From Alphaproteobacteria bacterium (GTDB taxonomy: Bacteria; Pseudomonadota; Alphaproteobacteria; Rhodobacterales; Rhodobacteraceae), in contig JAUIHM010000015.1 in NCBI GenBank assembly GCA_030432315.1, positions 1 to 47,127 of the forward strand: 47,127 nucleotides of DNA. Reading direction: 5' to 3'. Under the pieces are notes generated by a model. The model was not told the DNA's origin. It did no database searches and worked only from the letters and a program-made list of their open reading frames with translations. Numbering within the stretch: the first letter of the stretch is position 1; each line of letters starts with the position of its first letter. This document shows, one piece after another, positions 24,869 to 33,012 of this stretch. Both the position numbers and the translations under genes were made by a program.

Positions 24869-25770
24869 GTACCGCATCAGATCCCGCACGCCGCCCGGGC
24901 CCGGCAGTGCAGCCCCTGCCCGCCGCCACCGCCGCCGCGTCCGCGTCCGGATACATCGACTGGGGCGTGATCGTCGCCGGTGCGGTTTTTTCCGCCGCCC
25001 TCTCCTTCGTCCTGCTGACTTTCGGCTCGGCCATCGGACTGTCTCTCGGCTCGGCCGAATCGGGCGAAGGCGTGTCCCTCGCCTGGATCAGCATCGCCTC
25101 GGGCATCTGGTTCATCTGGGTGATGGTCTCCGCCTTCGCCGCCGGCGGCTACTGCGCCGGACGTCTGCGCCGGCCGGTCCGCGATGCGGCCGCTGATGAG
25201 ATCGAAACCCGCGACGGCGCCCATGGCCTGATCGTCTGGGCGCTCGGCATCCTGCTGGGAGCCGTTCTCGCCGCCGGTGGCATATTCAGCCTCGCCGGAT
25301 CCGCTGCCAGCGGCCTCGGCTCCGCGACCTCGACGCTTGCCGAAACCGCCGGCGACGCCATCACCGGCAATCTGGACGCCATCGGCGATGGACTGCTGCG
25401 CAGCGGCGGCGCAGATGCCGCGACCGCGCGCGGTGTTGACGGTTCGGATATTGGCGCTGTCCTGATGTCTGCCGTGCAGGGCGACGGTCTGGCCGAACAG
25501 GACCGCGCCTGGCTCGTCGATACGCTGGCCAGCCGCACCGGCCTCGAACCCGAAGCGGTTGAGGCCCAGATCGACGCTGCCTATGCCGAGGCCCAACAGG
25601 CCTACGACGCAGCAATCGACGCTGCCGAAACCGCCCGTGTCGCCGCCGCCATCGCTGCCTTCGTCATCGCCGCCACACTGATGGTCGGTGCGGGTGCGGC
25701 CTGGCTCGGTGCCACCACCGGCGGCAAACACCGCGACGACAACGTTCCCTTCCGCACCTTCGGGCGCTAG
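24865..25770 (+). CDS. Polytopic membrane protein of unknown function
   Basis: A 301-aa protein with four probable helices: about 32-56 (VIVAGAVFSAALSFVLLTFG), 69-92, 118-142 (LIVWALGILLGAVLAAGGIF) and 258-283 (AAIAAFVIAATLMVGAGAAW). An Ala-rich, acidic soluble stretch of about 110 residues separates helices 3 and 4. The ATG at 24865 overlaps the stop of the 24-aa ORF; a longer in-frame extension to 24760 is rejected because it overlaps that ORF and lacks membrane character. A conserved hypothetical-type membrane protein; I cannot name a function. A second tiny helix ORF follows 40 bp downstream. Confidence 0.75.
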   Translation: MSTASDPARRPGPAVQPLPAATAAASASGYIDWGVIVAGAVFSAALSFVLLTFGSAIGLSLGSAESGEGVSLAWISIASGIWFIWVMVSAFAAGGYCAGRLRRPVRDAAADEIETRDGAHGLIVWALGILLGAVLAAGGIFSLAGSAASGLGSATSTLAETAGDAITGNLDAIGDGLLRSGGADAATARGVDGSDIGAVLMSAVQGDGLAEQDRAWLVDTLASRTGLEPEAVEAQIDAAYAEAQQAYDAAIDAAETARVAAAIAAFVIAATLMVGAGAAWLGATTGGKHRDDNVPFRTFGR

Positions 25771-25810
25771 AGCCCGGGGTGCACCCCCTTTCAGAAAGGC
25801 CATTTACAAC

Positions 25811-25882
25811 ATGCCCGCACTCATTGCCTGGCTCCTCGGAGCCCCCCTACTGGTGGTGCTCATCATCGCCCTGATCGCCTGA
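25811..25882 (+). CDS. 23-residue single-helix membrane peptide
   Basis: The ORF encodes MPALIAWLLGAPLLVVLIIA and then LIA, a single hydrophobic helix with no charged residue. It lies 40 bp after the 301-aa membrane protein on the same strand. An AAAGG lies about 11 nt before the ATG, slightly far for an ideal site, so support is weaker than for its upstream counterpart. Size and composition mirror the 24-aa ORF at the other end of the membrane-protein gene, which suggests both belong to that unit. No function can be assigned. Confidence 0.45.
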   Translation: MPALIAWLLGAPLLVVLIIALIA

Positions 25883-25999
25883 CACGGGCTTTCGGCGCCG
25901 GACGCGGCCAACGCGTACCGGCGCCGGACCACGCCGTCCGCGTGCCGCCGCCCCGATGCGGCTGGACGCCCCCCGGCGCAGGGCGCTAGTGTCGCGCCC

Positions 26000-26326
26000 A
26001 TGACCGCCCGTCCCCGCCGCCTTACACAGACCGCACTGCTGCTCGTCCTGGCGGCCGCCACCGCCTGCGGTCCGCCGCCGGAAGCGGATTTTCCGCCCTC
26101 CGCACCGCCGGACGCTCTGGGTCGGCCCGAACTTGCCCCTACCGCCCGGTTCGACAGCCTCAGGGAAGGGTCCGGCCCCGACCGCGAACGGCTTCAGGAC
26201 GAAACCGATACCCTGAACGCCCGCGCCGCCGCCCTCCGCGCCCGTGCCGCGACCCTTGATACGCCGGTGCTGGACGAAGAAACCCGCACCCGCCTCGAAG
26301 ACGGTCTTGCCCAGGGTACGGAGTAA
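26000..26326 (+). CDS. Small lipoprotein of unknown function
   Basis: A 108-aa protein with a lipoprotein signal: positively charged start MTARPRRLTQ, hydrophobic LLLVLAAATA, then Cys in ATAC-GPP as the lipidation site. The mature part starts with a Pro-rich linker and ends in a charged, probably helical segment (DETDTLNARAAALRARAATL) of coiled-coil character. No known family. It lies 117 bp after the tiny ORF on the same strand and is convergent with the cupin gene. The lipobox is the main reason to accept it as a gene. Confidence 0.6.
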   Translation: MTARPRRLTQTALLLVLAAATACGPPPEADFPPSAPPDALGRPELAPTARFDSLREGSGPDRERLQDETDTLNARAAALRARAATLDTPVLDEETRTRLEDGLAQGTE

Positions 26327-26405
26327 AGCGGACTGACCACATGTCGCACCTGTGAGCTTCGCGTCGCAGGCCAGGGCGCCGCAACCGGTGCCGTCGCGGG
26401 CGGGC

Positions 26406-26876
26406 TCACGCGGGGTGGTTCGGATCGACCCAGATGACTTCCTCGACGGCTTCCGCCGGTTCGATGTCGAGGTTGACCACAACCGCTTCCTGATCCGACC
26501 GGACGAGAACGCATTCCAGCGGCTCATCGGGCGAGGCATTGATCTCCTGATGCGGGACGTATGGCGGCACGTAGATGAAATCACCCGGCTCCGCTTCGGC
26601 GACGTATTCCAGCCGCTCCCCCCAACGCATCCGGGCCCTGCCACGCAGCACGTAGATCACACTTTCGAGGTGACCGTGATGATGGGCTCCTGTCTTTGCG
26701 TTGGGTTGCACGTCGACGGTTCCGGCCCAGATCTTCTGCGCACCCACGCGCGCGAAGTTGATTGCCGCGGCGCGGCTCATACCCGGGGTCTGTGGGGTAT
26801 TTCCGTCCAGACTGTCCGCCCTGATCACACGGACACCGGACTGCTTCCATCCATCCTGCGGAACACCTTCAGACAT
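26406..26876 (-). CDS. Cupin domain-containing protein
   Basis: A 156-aa single-domain cupin. The metal-binding motif 1 is visible as GAHHHGHLESVIYVLRG (His, His and Glu ligands), and motif 2 as GDFIYVPPYVPHQEIN (final His ligand). The N-terminal SGVRVIRADSLDGN segment and the acidic C-terminal tail have no other known domain. The substrate is unknown; such proteins include isomerases, dioxygenases and binding proteins. The ATG at 26876 is chosen because AGGGGG lies 8 nt upstream. The longer ORF to 26909 has no site. Confidence 0.75.
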   Translation of the reverse strand: MSEGVPQDGWKQSGVRVIRADSLDGNTPQTPGMSRAAAINFARVGAQKIWAGTVDVQPNAKTGAHHHGHLESVIYVLRGRARMRWGERLEYVAEAEPGDFIYVPPYVPHQEINASPDEPLECVLVRSDQEAVVVNLDIEPAEAVEEVIWVDPNHPA

Positions 26877-27064
26877 CGCAGATCCCCCTGATCCTTCGGC
26901 TCCGCTCACGCTAACACGGATCGGCGGCCCGGCAACAGTGCGGCGGTGACCGGCAGGAACCCACCCGAACCGGCGGCAGGACCGAGCGACGCGGCAAACC
27001 TGTTACCGCCAAAGGCGGCAGTTCGCAGACTGCCGACACCGGCAGACCCTGTACATACGCCATG

Positions 27065-27096
27065 AAAAAGCCCGCCCGGCGCGATGCCGGGCGGGC
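27065..27096 (-). terminator. Strong intrinsic terminator of the FMN reductase gene
   Basis: GCCCGCCCGGC (27070-27080) and GCCGGGCGGGC (27086-27096) form a perfect 11-bp stem with a 5-nt loop. On the minus strand five T follow directly (27069-27065). This is a textbook Rho-independent terminator, placed 51 bp after the stop codon of the gene that ends at 27148. Confidence 0.9.
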
Positions 27097-27147
27097 CGTC
27101 AACATGCCGAAAGCGGCGCGCGGCCCGTCGCCGGGCAGAGATCGGGG

Positions 27148-27687
27148 TCAGACCAGTGCCGCCAGCGACTGACGCAGAGTCTGCGCCGCCGCCTCATCGG
27201 TCAGCGTTCCGGTCGTGCCGTCGAACCGCTCACCGAACCTGCCGACGGAGACGCTGCCGCGAATGTCGGCGCCGAAGAATGGTGCGGAGTCCGTGGCTGC
27301 CTTCAGAACGCTCGCGGCCCCCGAAGGCGCCGGGGTGGCAGCCATGATGACCATCGGCTTGTCCTGATAGACCCGCTTGTTGATCCGCGACATCCAGTCG
27401 AAGATGTTTTTGTAGGCGGCGGAATAATGGCCGTTATGTTCGGCATAGGAGATCAGCAGCGCATCCGCGGCGCCGATCTGCTCATAGAGGTCCTGGGCCT
27501 GGGCGGGAATCCCGTCGGCGGTTTCCCGGTCGATGCTGAAGATCGGCATCTCATAGTCATTGAGGTCGACAACGCGGATCTCAGACTCCGGCGCGATTTC
27601 GGAGCGCATGACGTCCGCCGCGTGTTTGACCAGTTTTACATTGATTGAATTGCGACTGTTTGTCGCAGCGAAGGCGAGCATTTTCAT
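27148..27687 (-). CDS. NAD(P)H-dependent FMN reductase family protein
   Basis: A 179-aa flavodoxin-like protein that would reduce FMN or quinone-type substrates in the cytosol. It shows the phosphate-binding start FAATNSRNSINVKLVKHAAD, the central ADALLISYAEHNGHYSAAYK segment that contacts the flavin, and a C-terminal APFFGADIRGSVSVGRFG. The ATG at 27687 is used because the upstream in-frame start is a TTG without a site. It is divergently transcribed from a LysR-type gene across 110 bp containing two inverted repeats, so the regulator probably controls it. A strong terminator follows. Confidence 0.85.
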   Translation of the reverse strand: MKMLAFAATNSRNSINVKLVKHAADVMRSEIAPESEIRVVDLNDYEMPIFSIDRETADGIPAQAQDLYEQIGAADALLISYAEHNGHYSAAYKNIFDWMSRINKRVYQDKPMVIMAATPAPSGAASVLKAATDSAPFFGADIRGSVSVGRFGERFDGTTGTLTDEAAAQTLRQSLAALV

Positions 27688-27730
27688 CGGTCTGTCTTTC
27701 AAAAGGGTTCATTTTCACCTTTGTCTATGG

Positions 27731-27745
27731 CTTATTGCAAATAAG
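27731..27745. promoter_or_regulatory. LysR-type operator candidate (T-N11-A palindrome)
   Basis: CTTATTGCAAATAAG is a perfect 6+6 inverted repeat with a 3-bp centre, containing the T-N11-A spacing (27732-27744) typical of LysR-type binding boxes. It lies between the FMN reductase gene and the divergent LysR gene, 53 bp before the LysR ATG. A second element, GCGCA-CCATA-TGCGC at 27764-27778, lies 19 bp further on and could be the activation site. Confidence 0.6.
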
Positions 27746-27797
27746 CAGTATAGAGACCGAAATGCGCACCATATGCGCGAAAATATGACATTGGATC

Positions 27798-28682
27798 ATG
27801 GACAACTGGAACGAAATCCGCACGGCCGCCCAGGTGGCGCGGCTGGGCACGATCAGCGCCGCTGCGGAGGCGCTCGGCGTACACCGCGCCACCGTCACCC
27901 GCCACATCGACCAGCTTGAAGACAGCCTCGGGACCAAGCTGTTTCAGCGCCATGCGCGCGGCTTCACCCCGACCGCCCTTGGCCTCGAACTGCTGCGCAT
28001 CACCGAAGCGACCGACGAACAGTTCTGCCAGTTCCACCGCCGCGCCCAGGGGCAGTCGCAGGCCCTCGACGGCGAACTGATCGTCACCGCCGTCAACGAC
28101 CTCGCCTACATGGTCATGCCCGCGCTGAAGGCCTTCCGCGCCGCGCATCCGCTGGTGAAAATCCACTTCATCGGCAGCGCCACCCTGCTGAAGCTGCAGT
28201 ACGGCGAGGCCCATGTGGCCGTTCGCGTCGGACCGAAGCCGGAGGATCCAGACAACGTGGTCAGCCGTTTCGCCACCCTCCGGTTTGGCCTCTATGCCTC
28301 CACCGGCTACATCGAACGCCACGGCCGGCCCGATGGCCCGGCGCACTGGCCGCAGCACCATTTCGTCGGCGGCGACCAGTCCGCCCCGCAGACCGCGTTC
28401 GTGCGGTGGATGGCGCAGAACATTCCCGAAGACCGCTTCTGTCTGCGCTCCAACCAGTTTCCCGTTCTCACCGAGGCGATCCTGTCCGGCATCGGCATCG
28501 GATTCCTGTCCCTGCAGGAAGCCCGCTCCCGGTCCGACCTCGTGGAAATCATCGCCCCGCGTCCGGAATGGGACTCGACCGTCTGGACCGTGACCCATGT
28601 CGACCTGCACCGCACCGCCAAGGTGCGCGCCTTCCTCGACATCCTGCGGGAAACCGGCGCCGCCACCCAACACGCGGCCTGA
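27798..28682 (+). CDS. LysR-type transcriptional regulator
   Basis: A 294-aa regulator. The N-terminal winged helix-turn-helix spans about residues 3-62, with VARLGTISAAAEALGVHRAT, then DQLEDSLGTKLFQRHARGFT. The C-terminal effector-binding domain begins around residue 90 (GELIVTAVNDLAYMVMPAL) and has two alpha/beta lobes. It most likely senses a small molecule and regulates the divergent NAD(P)H-dependent FMN reductase gene and itself through the intergenic palindromes. It is convergent with the P-loop protein gene, with only 5 bp between stop codons. Confidence 0.92.
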   Translation: MDNWNEIRTAAQVARLGTISAAAEALGVHRATVTRHIDQLEDSLGTKLFQRHARGFTPTALGLELLRITEATDEQFCQFHRRAQGQSQALDGELIVTAVNDLAYMVMPALKAFRAAHPLVKIHFIGSATLLKLQYGEAHVAVRVGPKPEDPDNVVSRFATLRFGLYASTGYIERHGRPDGPAHWPQHHFVGGDQSAPQTAFVRWMAQNIPEDRFCLRSNQFPVLTEAILSGIGIGFLSLQEARSRSDLVEIIAPRPEWDSTVWTVTHVDLHRTAKVRAFLDILRETGAATQHAA

Positions 28683-28687
28683 CGGCT

Positions 28688-29233
28688 CTATCTGTGTGGA
28701 ATCCCAAGGTTGCCCACCGCCGCCGCCCGGCGCAGATCGCCGAGGAAGGCCCGCGCCTGCCGCCCTGAACTCAGCCGGTATTTTGCCTTGTCCGCGGGCG
28801 CTGCGTCATAGAGCCGCCGTATCGCCGCCCGTCCGCTGTGCCGCGTGTCCCAGATCCAGCGGACAAACGCCCAGTCCAGCCGCTCCGGGCATCCCTCCGG
28901 CAGATCCGGCCGGCTCCGCCCCCAGTGTCGTAGCGTCCGCAGCAGCACCCGCCACGACCGCCGCCCCAGCGGCAGATCGAGCCAGATCAGCGTATCCGCC
29001 CGCGCGAGCCGTTCGCCCCAGGTCACCGAATGCCCGCCCTCAAAAATCCACGCCGCACGGGCATGCACCGCCGCGCACATCGCGGTCTTTTCGGCCCGCG
29101 ACCGCTCGACCCAGCCTGGTTTCCAGTGAATATGGTCGATATGCACCACCGGAAGCCTGGTGATTTCCCCCAGCTCCCGCGCCAGTGTCGACTTGCCCGA
29201 CCCCGGCTGCCCGACAATCATCACCCTCTGCAC
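28688..29233 (-). CDS. P-loop NTPase, adenylate kinase/topology-modulation (FlaR)-like
   Basis: A 181-aa protein with Walker A in VMIVGQPGSGKSTLARELG at the N terminus, followed by LPVVHIDHIHWKPGW and an Arg/Trp-rich lid region (LRHWGRSRPDLPEGCPERLD). This layout matches the DNA topology-modulation/FlaR-type kinase-like family. The biochemical role of that family is poorly defined. A GTG at 29233 with GGAGG 6 nt upstream is the preferred start; an ATG at 29221 is possible. The remaining upstream ORF lacks homology character. It is divergent from the SOUL protein gene. Confidence 0.75.
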   Translation of the reverse strand: MQRVMIVGQPGSGKSTLARELGEITRLPVVHIDHIHWKPGWVERSRAEKTAMCAAVHARAAWIFEGGHSVTWGERLARADTLIWLDLPLGRRSWRVLLRTLRHWGRSRPDLPEGCPERLDWAFVRWIWDTRHSGRAAIRRLYDAAPADKAKYRLSSGRQARAFLGDLRRAAAVGNLGIPHR

Positions 29234-29356
29234 CACCCGCCTCCGACAATCCCGTCCGCGCCCGCGTCCCGAAGCTGATCCAAACCCCGCAGACGGACGT
29301 ACCGGAACCAAAGCCGAACCAGGCGCGTTGTCAAACGAACACGAAAGGATCAACCC

Positions 29357-30001
29357 ATGGCCCGCACACGGACACCCCGACGATCCCTCGCGGACACCCT
29401 TGCCTCGCCGCTGGTGTTTCTGCCGGCAGCCTTCGCGATCGCCTTCTTCGCCGGCCGCGCAGTTGCCCGTGCCGTTCCGTCATCCGAAACCACACCCTAT
29501 TCCGTCGAATTGCGCGACGGCGTGTTCGAGATCCGCCGGTATCCCGAACGGGTCACCGCCAGCCTGCGCCTGCGCGGCACCCGCGACCGGACCGCCACAT
29601 CCGCCTTCCGTCCGCTGTTCGGTTACATTTCCGGCGACAACCGCGCGCCCGGCGCCACGGACAATGAAATCCCGATGACCGCGCCCGTCGTCCAAACCCC
29701 GTCGAAAGGCGGCACCTGGTCGGTTTCCTTCATCATGCCCGAGGGCGCAACCATCGAAGGCCTGCCGGACCCGGACGACAGGCTGAAACTGCGCACCGAA
29801 CCGCCGCAGCGCGCCGCCACCGTCCGTTTTTCCGGCCGCTGGACCGATGCGAATTTCGCCCGTCACACCCGCCGCCTGATAACCTGGATGGAGCAGCGTG
29901 GCCTGACACCCGCCGGGCCGGCGACATTCGCCTATTACAACGCCCCCTTCACCCCGTGGTTTCTGCGCAGAAACGAGGTGATCATCCCGCTCGCGGACTG
30001 A
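29357..30001 (+). CDS. SOUL-type heme-binding protein, membrane anchored
   Basis: A 214-aa protein with an N-terminal hydrophobic anchor at about 19-36 (LVFLPAAFAIAFFAGRAV) and a SOUL/HBP domain. The domain starts with YSVELRDGVFEIRRYPERV, and includes FRPLFGYISGDN, the IPMTAPVV motif typical of the family, and SFIMPEG. The end (YNAPFTPWFLRRNEVIIPL) is also characteristic. SOUL proteins bind heme or tetrapyrroles; the bacterial role is unclear. It is probably exposed to the periplasm. The gene is convergent with the DUF2235 gene (9 bp between stops). Confidence 0.88.
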   Translation: MARTRTPRRSLADTLASPLVFLPAAFAIAFFAGRAVARAVPSSETTPYSVELRDGVFEIRRYPERVTASLRLRGTRDRTATSAFRPLFGYISGDNRAPGATDNEIPMTAPVVQTPSKGGTWSVSFIMPEGATIEGLPDPDDRLKLRTEPPQRAATVRFSGRWTDANFARHTRRLITWMEQRGLTPAGPATFAYYNAPFTPWFLRRNEVIIPLAD

Positions 30002-30010
30002 GCGCTGCGG

Positions 30011-31591
30011 TCAGATCCGCTCCACCGTCAGCCGCACGCTGCCGCGGTTGTTGCCGTAGGCGGCCCAGGCATCGTTGGCATAAGCATAGAGAAACCCGTC
30101 CTGTTTCGGCACCAGCCGCATCGCCTCGGGGCCGCTGCCGTCACCGATCAGAAACGTCTGGTGGCGCGGCACGTCGTCGCCCGGGACGGTGTCACCGTCA
30201 TTCGCCACCACGCCGACAAGGGCAAACCAGGGCCACTGCTCCTCCCGCCGGGTCAGGCTGAAATCCGCGTGTCGGTTGCCGGTCGCCTTTTTCCACAATG
30301 TCTCGACCCTGCCCCAAGCCGACGACGCCCCCTGCAGAAAACGGCCGAAACTCGGACCGCCACCGCTGATCCCCTCCGGACCGCTGACCAGCGATCCGTC
30401 GATCCACTGCCCCTCCGCCGAAAGCCGGTAGGCCACACCCTCGCGCAGGAACAGCCCGGTCCGGTTCCAGCGCTCCGCCGCATAGACCGGCACCGTCACC
30501 GGCTGATCCGCCTCGACTTCCCGGCACGGCCAGTAATCCGACTGCCCGAGCGGCGGGTTCTTCCAGCGGTCCATCACGCTGGGGTGAAATCCGGTCTTGC
30601 GCTCGGCCCCGACCCCGGTGATGTCGCCAACGAATGCCGCCACCGGCCGCGGCCGCGTCTTCAGCCGGGCGAAAATCCCCATCACGCTGTCATGGACCAG
30701 GGTCCGCGGATCGCCCGGCCCGACCTGGTCCAGCGCCTCGGCCCGGAACGCCAGCCCGCAGGCCGCCGCCTCCTCGATCATCCAGCGCAGGGCGATGTCC
30801 GACAGGCCGGAATCGAGGTATCCGCCCCCCACATCCCCGTGCGCGCCGGTGAACCAGTACTGTTTGACATCTGCCTCCGGTGGCAGATCGGTCCAGAATG
30901 TCGGCATGAAATACTGCCGCCACTCGTCGACCGCCACCGCGTGACGCGCATGCCGCACATGCGGGCTCAGGGAAGTGTCGTGAAACGAGTGGTCCCTGGC
31001 GACGTCGAACAGATTGAGCACCGCCATGTCATCGGGAATCCCCAACGACCCGACCGTGTCCCAGACGCCGATGAAATGCACCGGCGTCGTGCCCGCCGCA
31101 TCCATGCCGATCTCCGAATTGTGGAACGGCAGATCGGCAATCGGCCGGCGCACCTCCCTGTCCTTGCGGTACTCGTCGAACACCCGGTTGACCCGCCGCC
31201 AGACCTCCGCGTCATCGAGCCCCGGATCGCTCAGGTCCAGCAGGCCGAAGATGGTGATCATCCCCGCCATGCTGCGCACCGTGTAGGCGCCGCGGCTGAA
31301 GCCAAATACGTAGATGTTGTCGCCAGGCCGGTACTTTCCCGCCAGCCAGCGGTAGCCGCTCATGATGTTGGCGCTCAGCCCCTTGCCGGTGCTGCCACCG
31401 AGAAACCGCGCCAGCCTGTCGCCGCCGGATCCGACACCCGGATGGTAATAGACTTCCTGACGCAGCCCGTCCGGCCCTTCCTTCGCCACCGCCCCGTGGA
31501 TCTTGACCACGTTTGAGACCACGGGCACGCCGTTGATCGTAGTCCCGGGCGTCATCCACGTCCCGTCCGCGCAGACCACCAGATTGGCCAT
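30011..31591 (-). CDS. DUF2235 alpha/beta-hydrolase with C-terminal PA-IL-like domain
   Basis: A 526-aa protein. The N-terminal DUF2235 domain (about 1-330) starts MANLVVCADGTWMTPGTT and has the nucleophile box GFSRG at 97-101 (Ser99). This family includes Tle1-type phospholipases delivered by type VI secretion. The last about 160 residues form a separate beta-rich domain (NRTGLFLREGVAYRLSAEGQ, then WFALVGVV, then YANDAWAAYGNNRGSVRLTV). It resembles the PA-IL/LecA galactose-binding lectin fold, in which a YNDxxxxYxNNSG segment binds Ca2+ and sugar. No signal peptide and no T6SS genes are nearby. GGGGGAG 5 nt upstream supports the ATG. Confidence 0.82.
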   Translation of the reverse strand: MANLVVCADGTWMTPGTTINGVPVVSNVVKIHGAVAKEGPDGLRQEVYYHPGVGSGGDRLARFLGGSTGKGLSANIMSGYRWLAGKYRPGDNIYVFGFSRGAYTVRSMAGMITIFGLLDLSDPGLDDAEVWRRVNRVFDEYRKDREVRRPIADLPFHNSEIGMDAAGTTPVHFIGVWDTVGSLGIPDDMAVLNLFDVARDHSFHDTSLSPHVRHARHAVAVDEWRQYFMPTFWTDLPPEADVKQYWFTGAHGDVGGGYLDSGLSDIALRWMIEEAAACGLAFRAEALDQVGPGDPRTLVHDSVMGIFARLKTRPRPVAAFVGDITGVGAERKTGFHPSVMDRWKNPPLGQSDYWPCREVEADQPVTVPVYAAERWNRTGLFLREGVAYRLSAEGQWIDGSLVSGPEGISGGGPSFGRFLQGASSAWGRVETLWKKATGNRHADFSLTRREEQWPWFALVGVVANDGDTVPGDDVPRHQTFLIGDGSGPEAMRLVPKQDGFLYAYANDAWAAYGNNRGSVRLTVERI

Positions 31592-31703
31592 AAGAACTCC
31601 CCCGCAATGAACACCCTGACGAGTATACCGCAGGAATCGCGATCCACCTACAGGCAGACCCATGACGTCAAGGGCAGGGGGAGCGACTTCGGAGCTTCGG
31701 CGC

Positions 31704-32996
31704 TCAGACGGTCCGCTGCCCCCGTCGCGCCAGCACCTGGTCGGTGACGATGTAGGCGATGATTGCGACAAGAATGCCGTTGAGCGGCGGTATGCCCGGG
31801 GTGAAATATCCGGCGACGCAGCCCAGCGCGTATCCGACCATGCCGGCAGCGTTGAACGGCGGGATCACCGCATCGGCGATCTTCGGATAGCTTCCGCGAT
31901 GCCGGTAAAAGAAATCCGCCATGATTACCCCGCCAATCGGCGGAATGAACGTACCGAGCAGCAGAAGAAACGGGATCAGATGGAGGTCGATCCGCATCAG
32001 CGCCAGCACCGTGCCGATCACCGCGCCGGCAATCGTCACCGTCCGGCGCCGGTCCGTGGCCAGAGCGGTACAGCCGACGGCGGAGAAATTGTAGATCGTG
32101 TTGTCTTGGGTGGTCCAGAGGTTGAGAAACAGCATGACGATCCCGAGGAAGGTCAGCCCCTGCACCACCAGAATGTCGACCACATCTGCCTGCTGATAGA
32201 CCAGCGCCCCGATCGCGCCGGTAACGATCATCAGACCGTTGCCGACGAAAAAAGCCGCCAGCGCCCCCCAGACCGCATGGGCCGGCGTGCGGGCGAACCG
32301 GGTCCAGTTGGTGGCCTGGGTACCGCCGGAAACGAAGGTGCCGAACACGATGGTGATCGCGGTGCCGATCCCCAGCGTCGCCACCGGCTCGATCCCCGCG
32401 AGGCCCGCCCAGCCCCCGGCATCCCCGGCGGCAATCCACAGCGACACCGCCAGAAGCAGAACCATCAGCGGCACCGAAACGATCGACAGCAGTTCCAGCC
32501 CGCGATAGCCGATATAGGCGGTCCAGCAGAACGCCATGCCGAACACGATCATCAGAGCGTAGGCAAGGGTGGCATTCGCCTCCGGATCGACGCCGATCAG
32601 CCGCAGCAGCACCACCGCCATCGTCGCCGTGCCCCAGCCGTACCAGCCGATCTGGGTGAACCCCAGCACGATGTCCGGCAGCCGCGCGCCGATCCGGCCA
32701 AATCCGAACCGGCTGAGCAGCGCCGTGTTCAGCCCGGTCCGGCAGCCGATCAGGCTGAGAATCGCGACATAGACGCCGAGCAGCAGATTTCCGACGACGA
32801 TGATCGCCACCAGATCGGGCCAGAACGGAAACGCGGCACCGATGCTGCCCCCCGCGAACATCGTCGCGGTGAAGAACGTGAACCCCAGCAGCACCACGCA
32901 GAGCGAGCCGAGACTCCTGCGCGCCGAAAGCGGCACCTCCGAGAGCGGATAGTCCTGCCCCTCACCGCCGTCCGATCCCGTACCCGTCTGCGCCAT
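31704..32996 (-). CDS. codB: Cytosine/purine permease (NCS1 family)
   Basis: A 430-aa inner-membrane transporter with about 12 hydrophobic segments. NCS1 features are YPLSEVPLSARRSLGSL near the N terminus, FGFGRIGARLPDIV, the conserved GWYGWGTATM region, and NLWTTQDNTIYNFSAVGC around helix 8, which fits cytosine permeases. The ATG at 32996 has AAGGA 6 nt upstream; the longer ORF overlaps the deaminase gene. It begins 16 bp after the deaminase stop on the same strand, so the pair forms a cytosine uptake and deamination unit giving uracil and ammonia. Confidence 0.88.
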   Translation of the reverse strand: MAQTGTGSDGGEGQDYPLSEVPLSARRSLGSLCVVLLGFTFFTATMFAGGSIGAAFPFWPDLVAIIVVGNLLLGVYVAILSLIGCRTGLNTALLSRFGFGRIGARLPDIVLGFTQIGWYGWGTATMAVVLLRLIGVDPEANATLAYALMIVFGMAFCWTAYIGYRGLELLSIVSVPLMVLLLAVSLWIAAGDAGGWAGLAGIEPVATLGIGTAITIVFGTFVSGGTQATNWTRFARTPAHAVWGALAAFFVGNGLMIVTGAIGALVYQQADVVDILVVQGLTFLGIVMLFLNLWTTQDNTIYNFSAVGCTALATDRRRTVTIAGAVIGTVLALMRIDLHLIPFLLLLGTFIPPIGGVIMADFFYRHRGSYPKIADAVIPPFNAAGMVGYALGCVAGYFTPGIPPLNGILVAIIAYIVTDQVLARRGQRTV

Positions 32997-33012
32997 GTCC
33001 GGTCCTTTCCCG

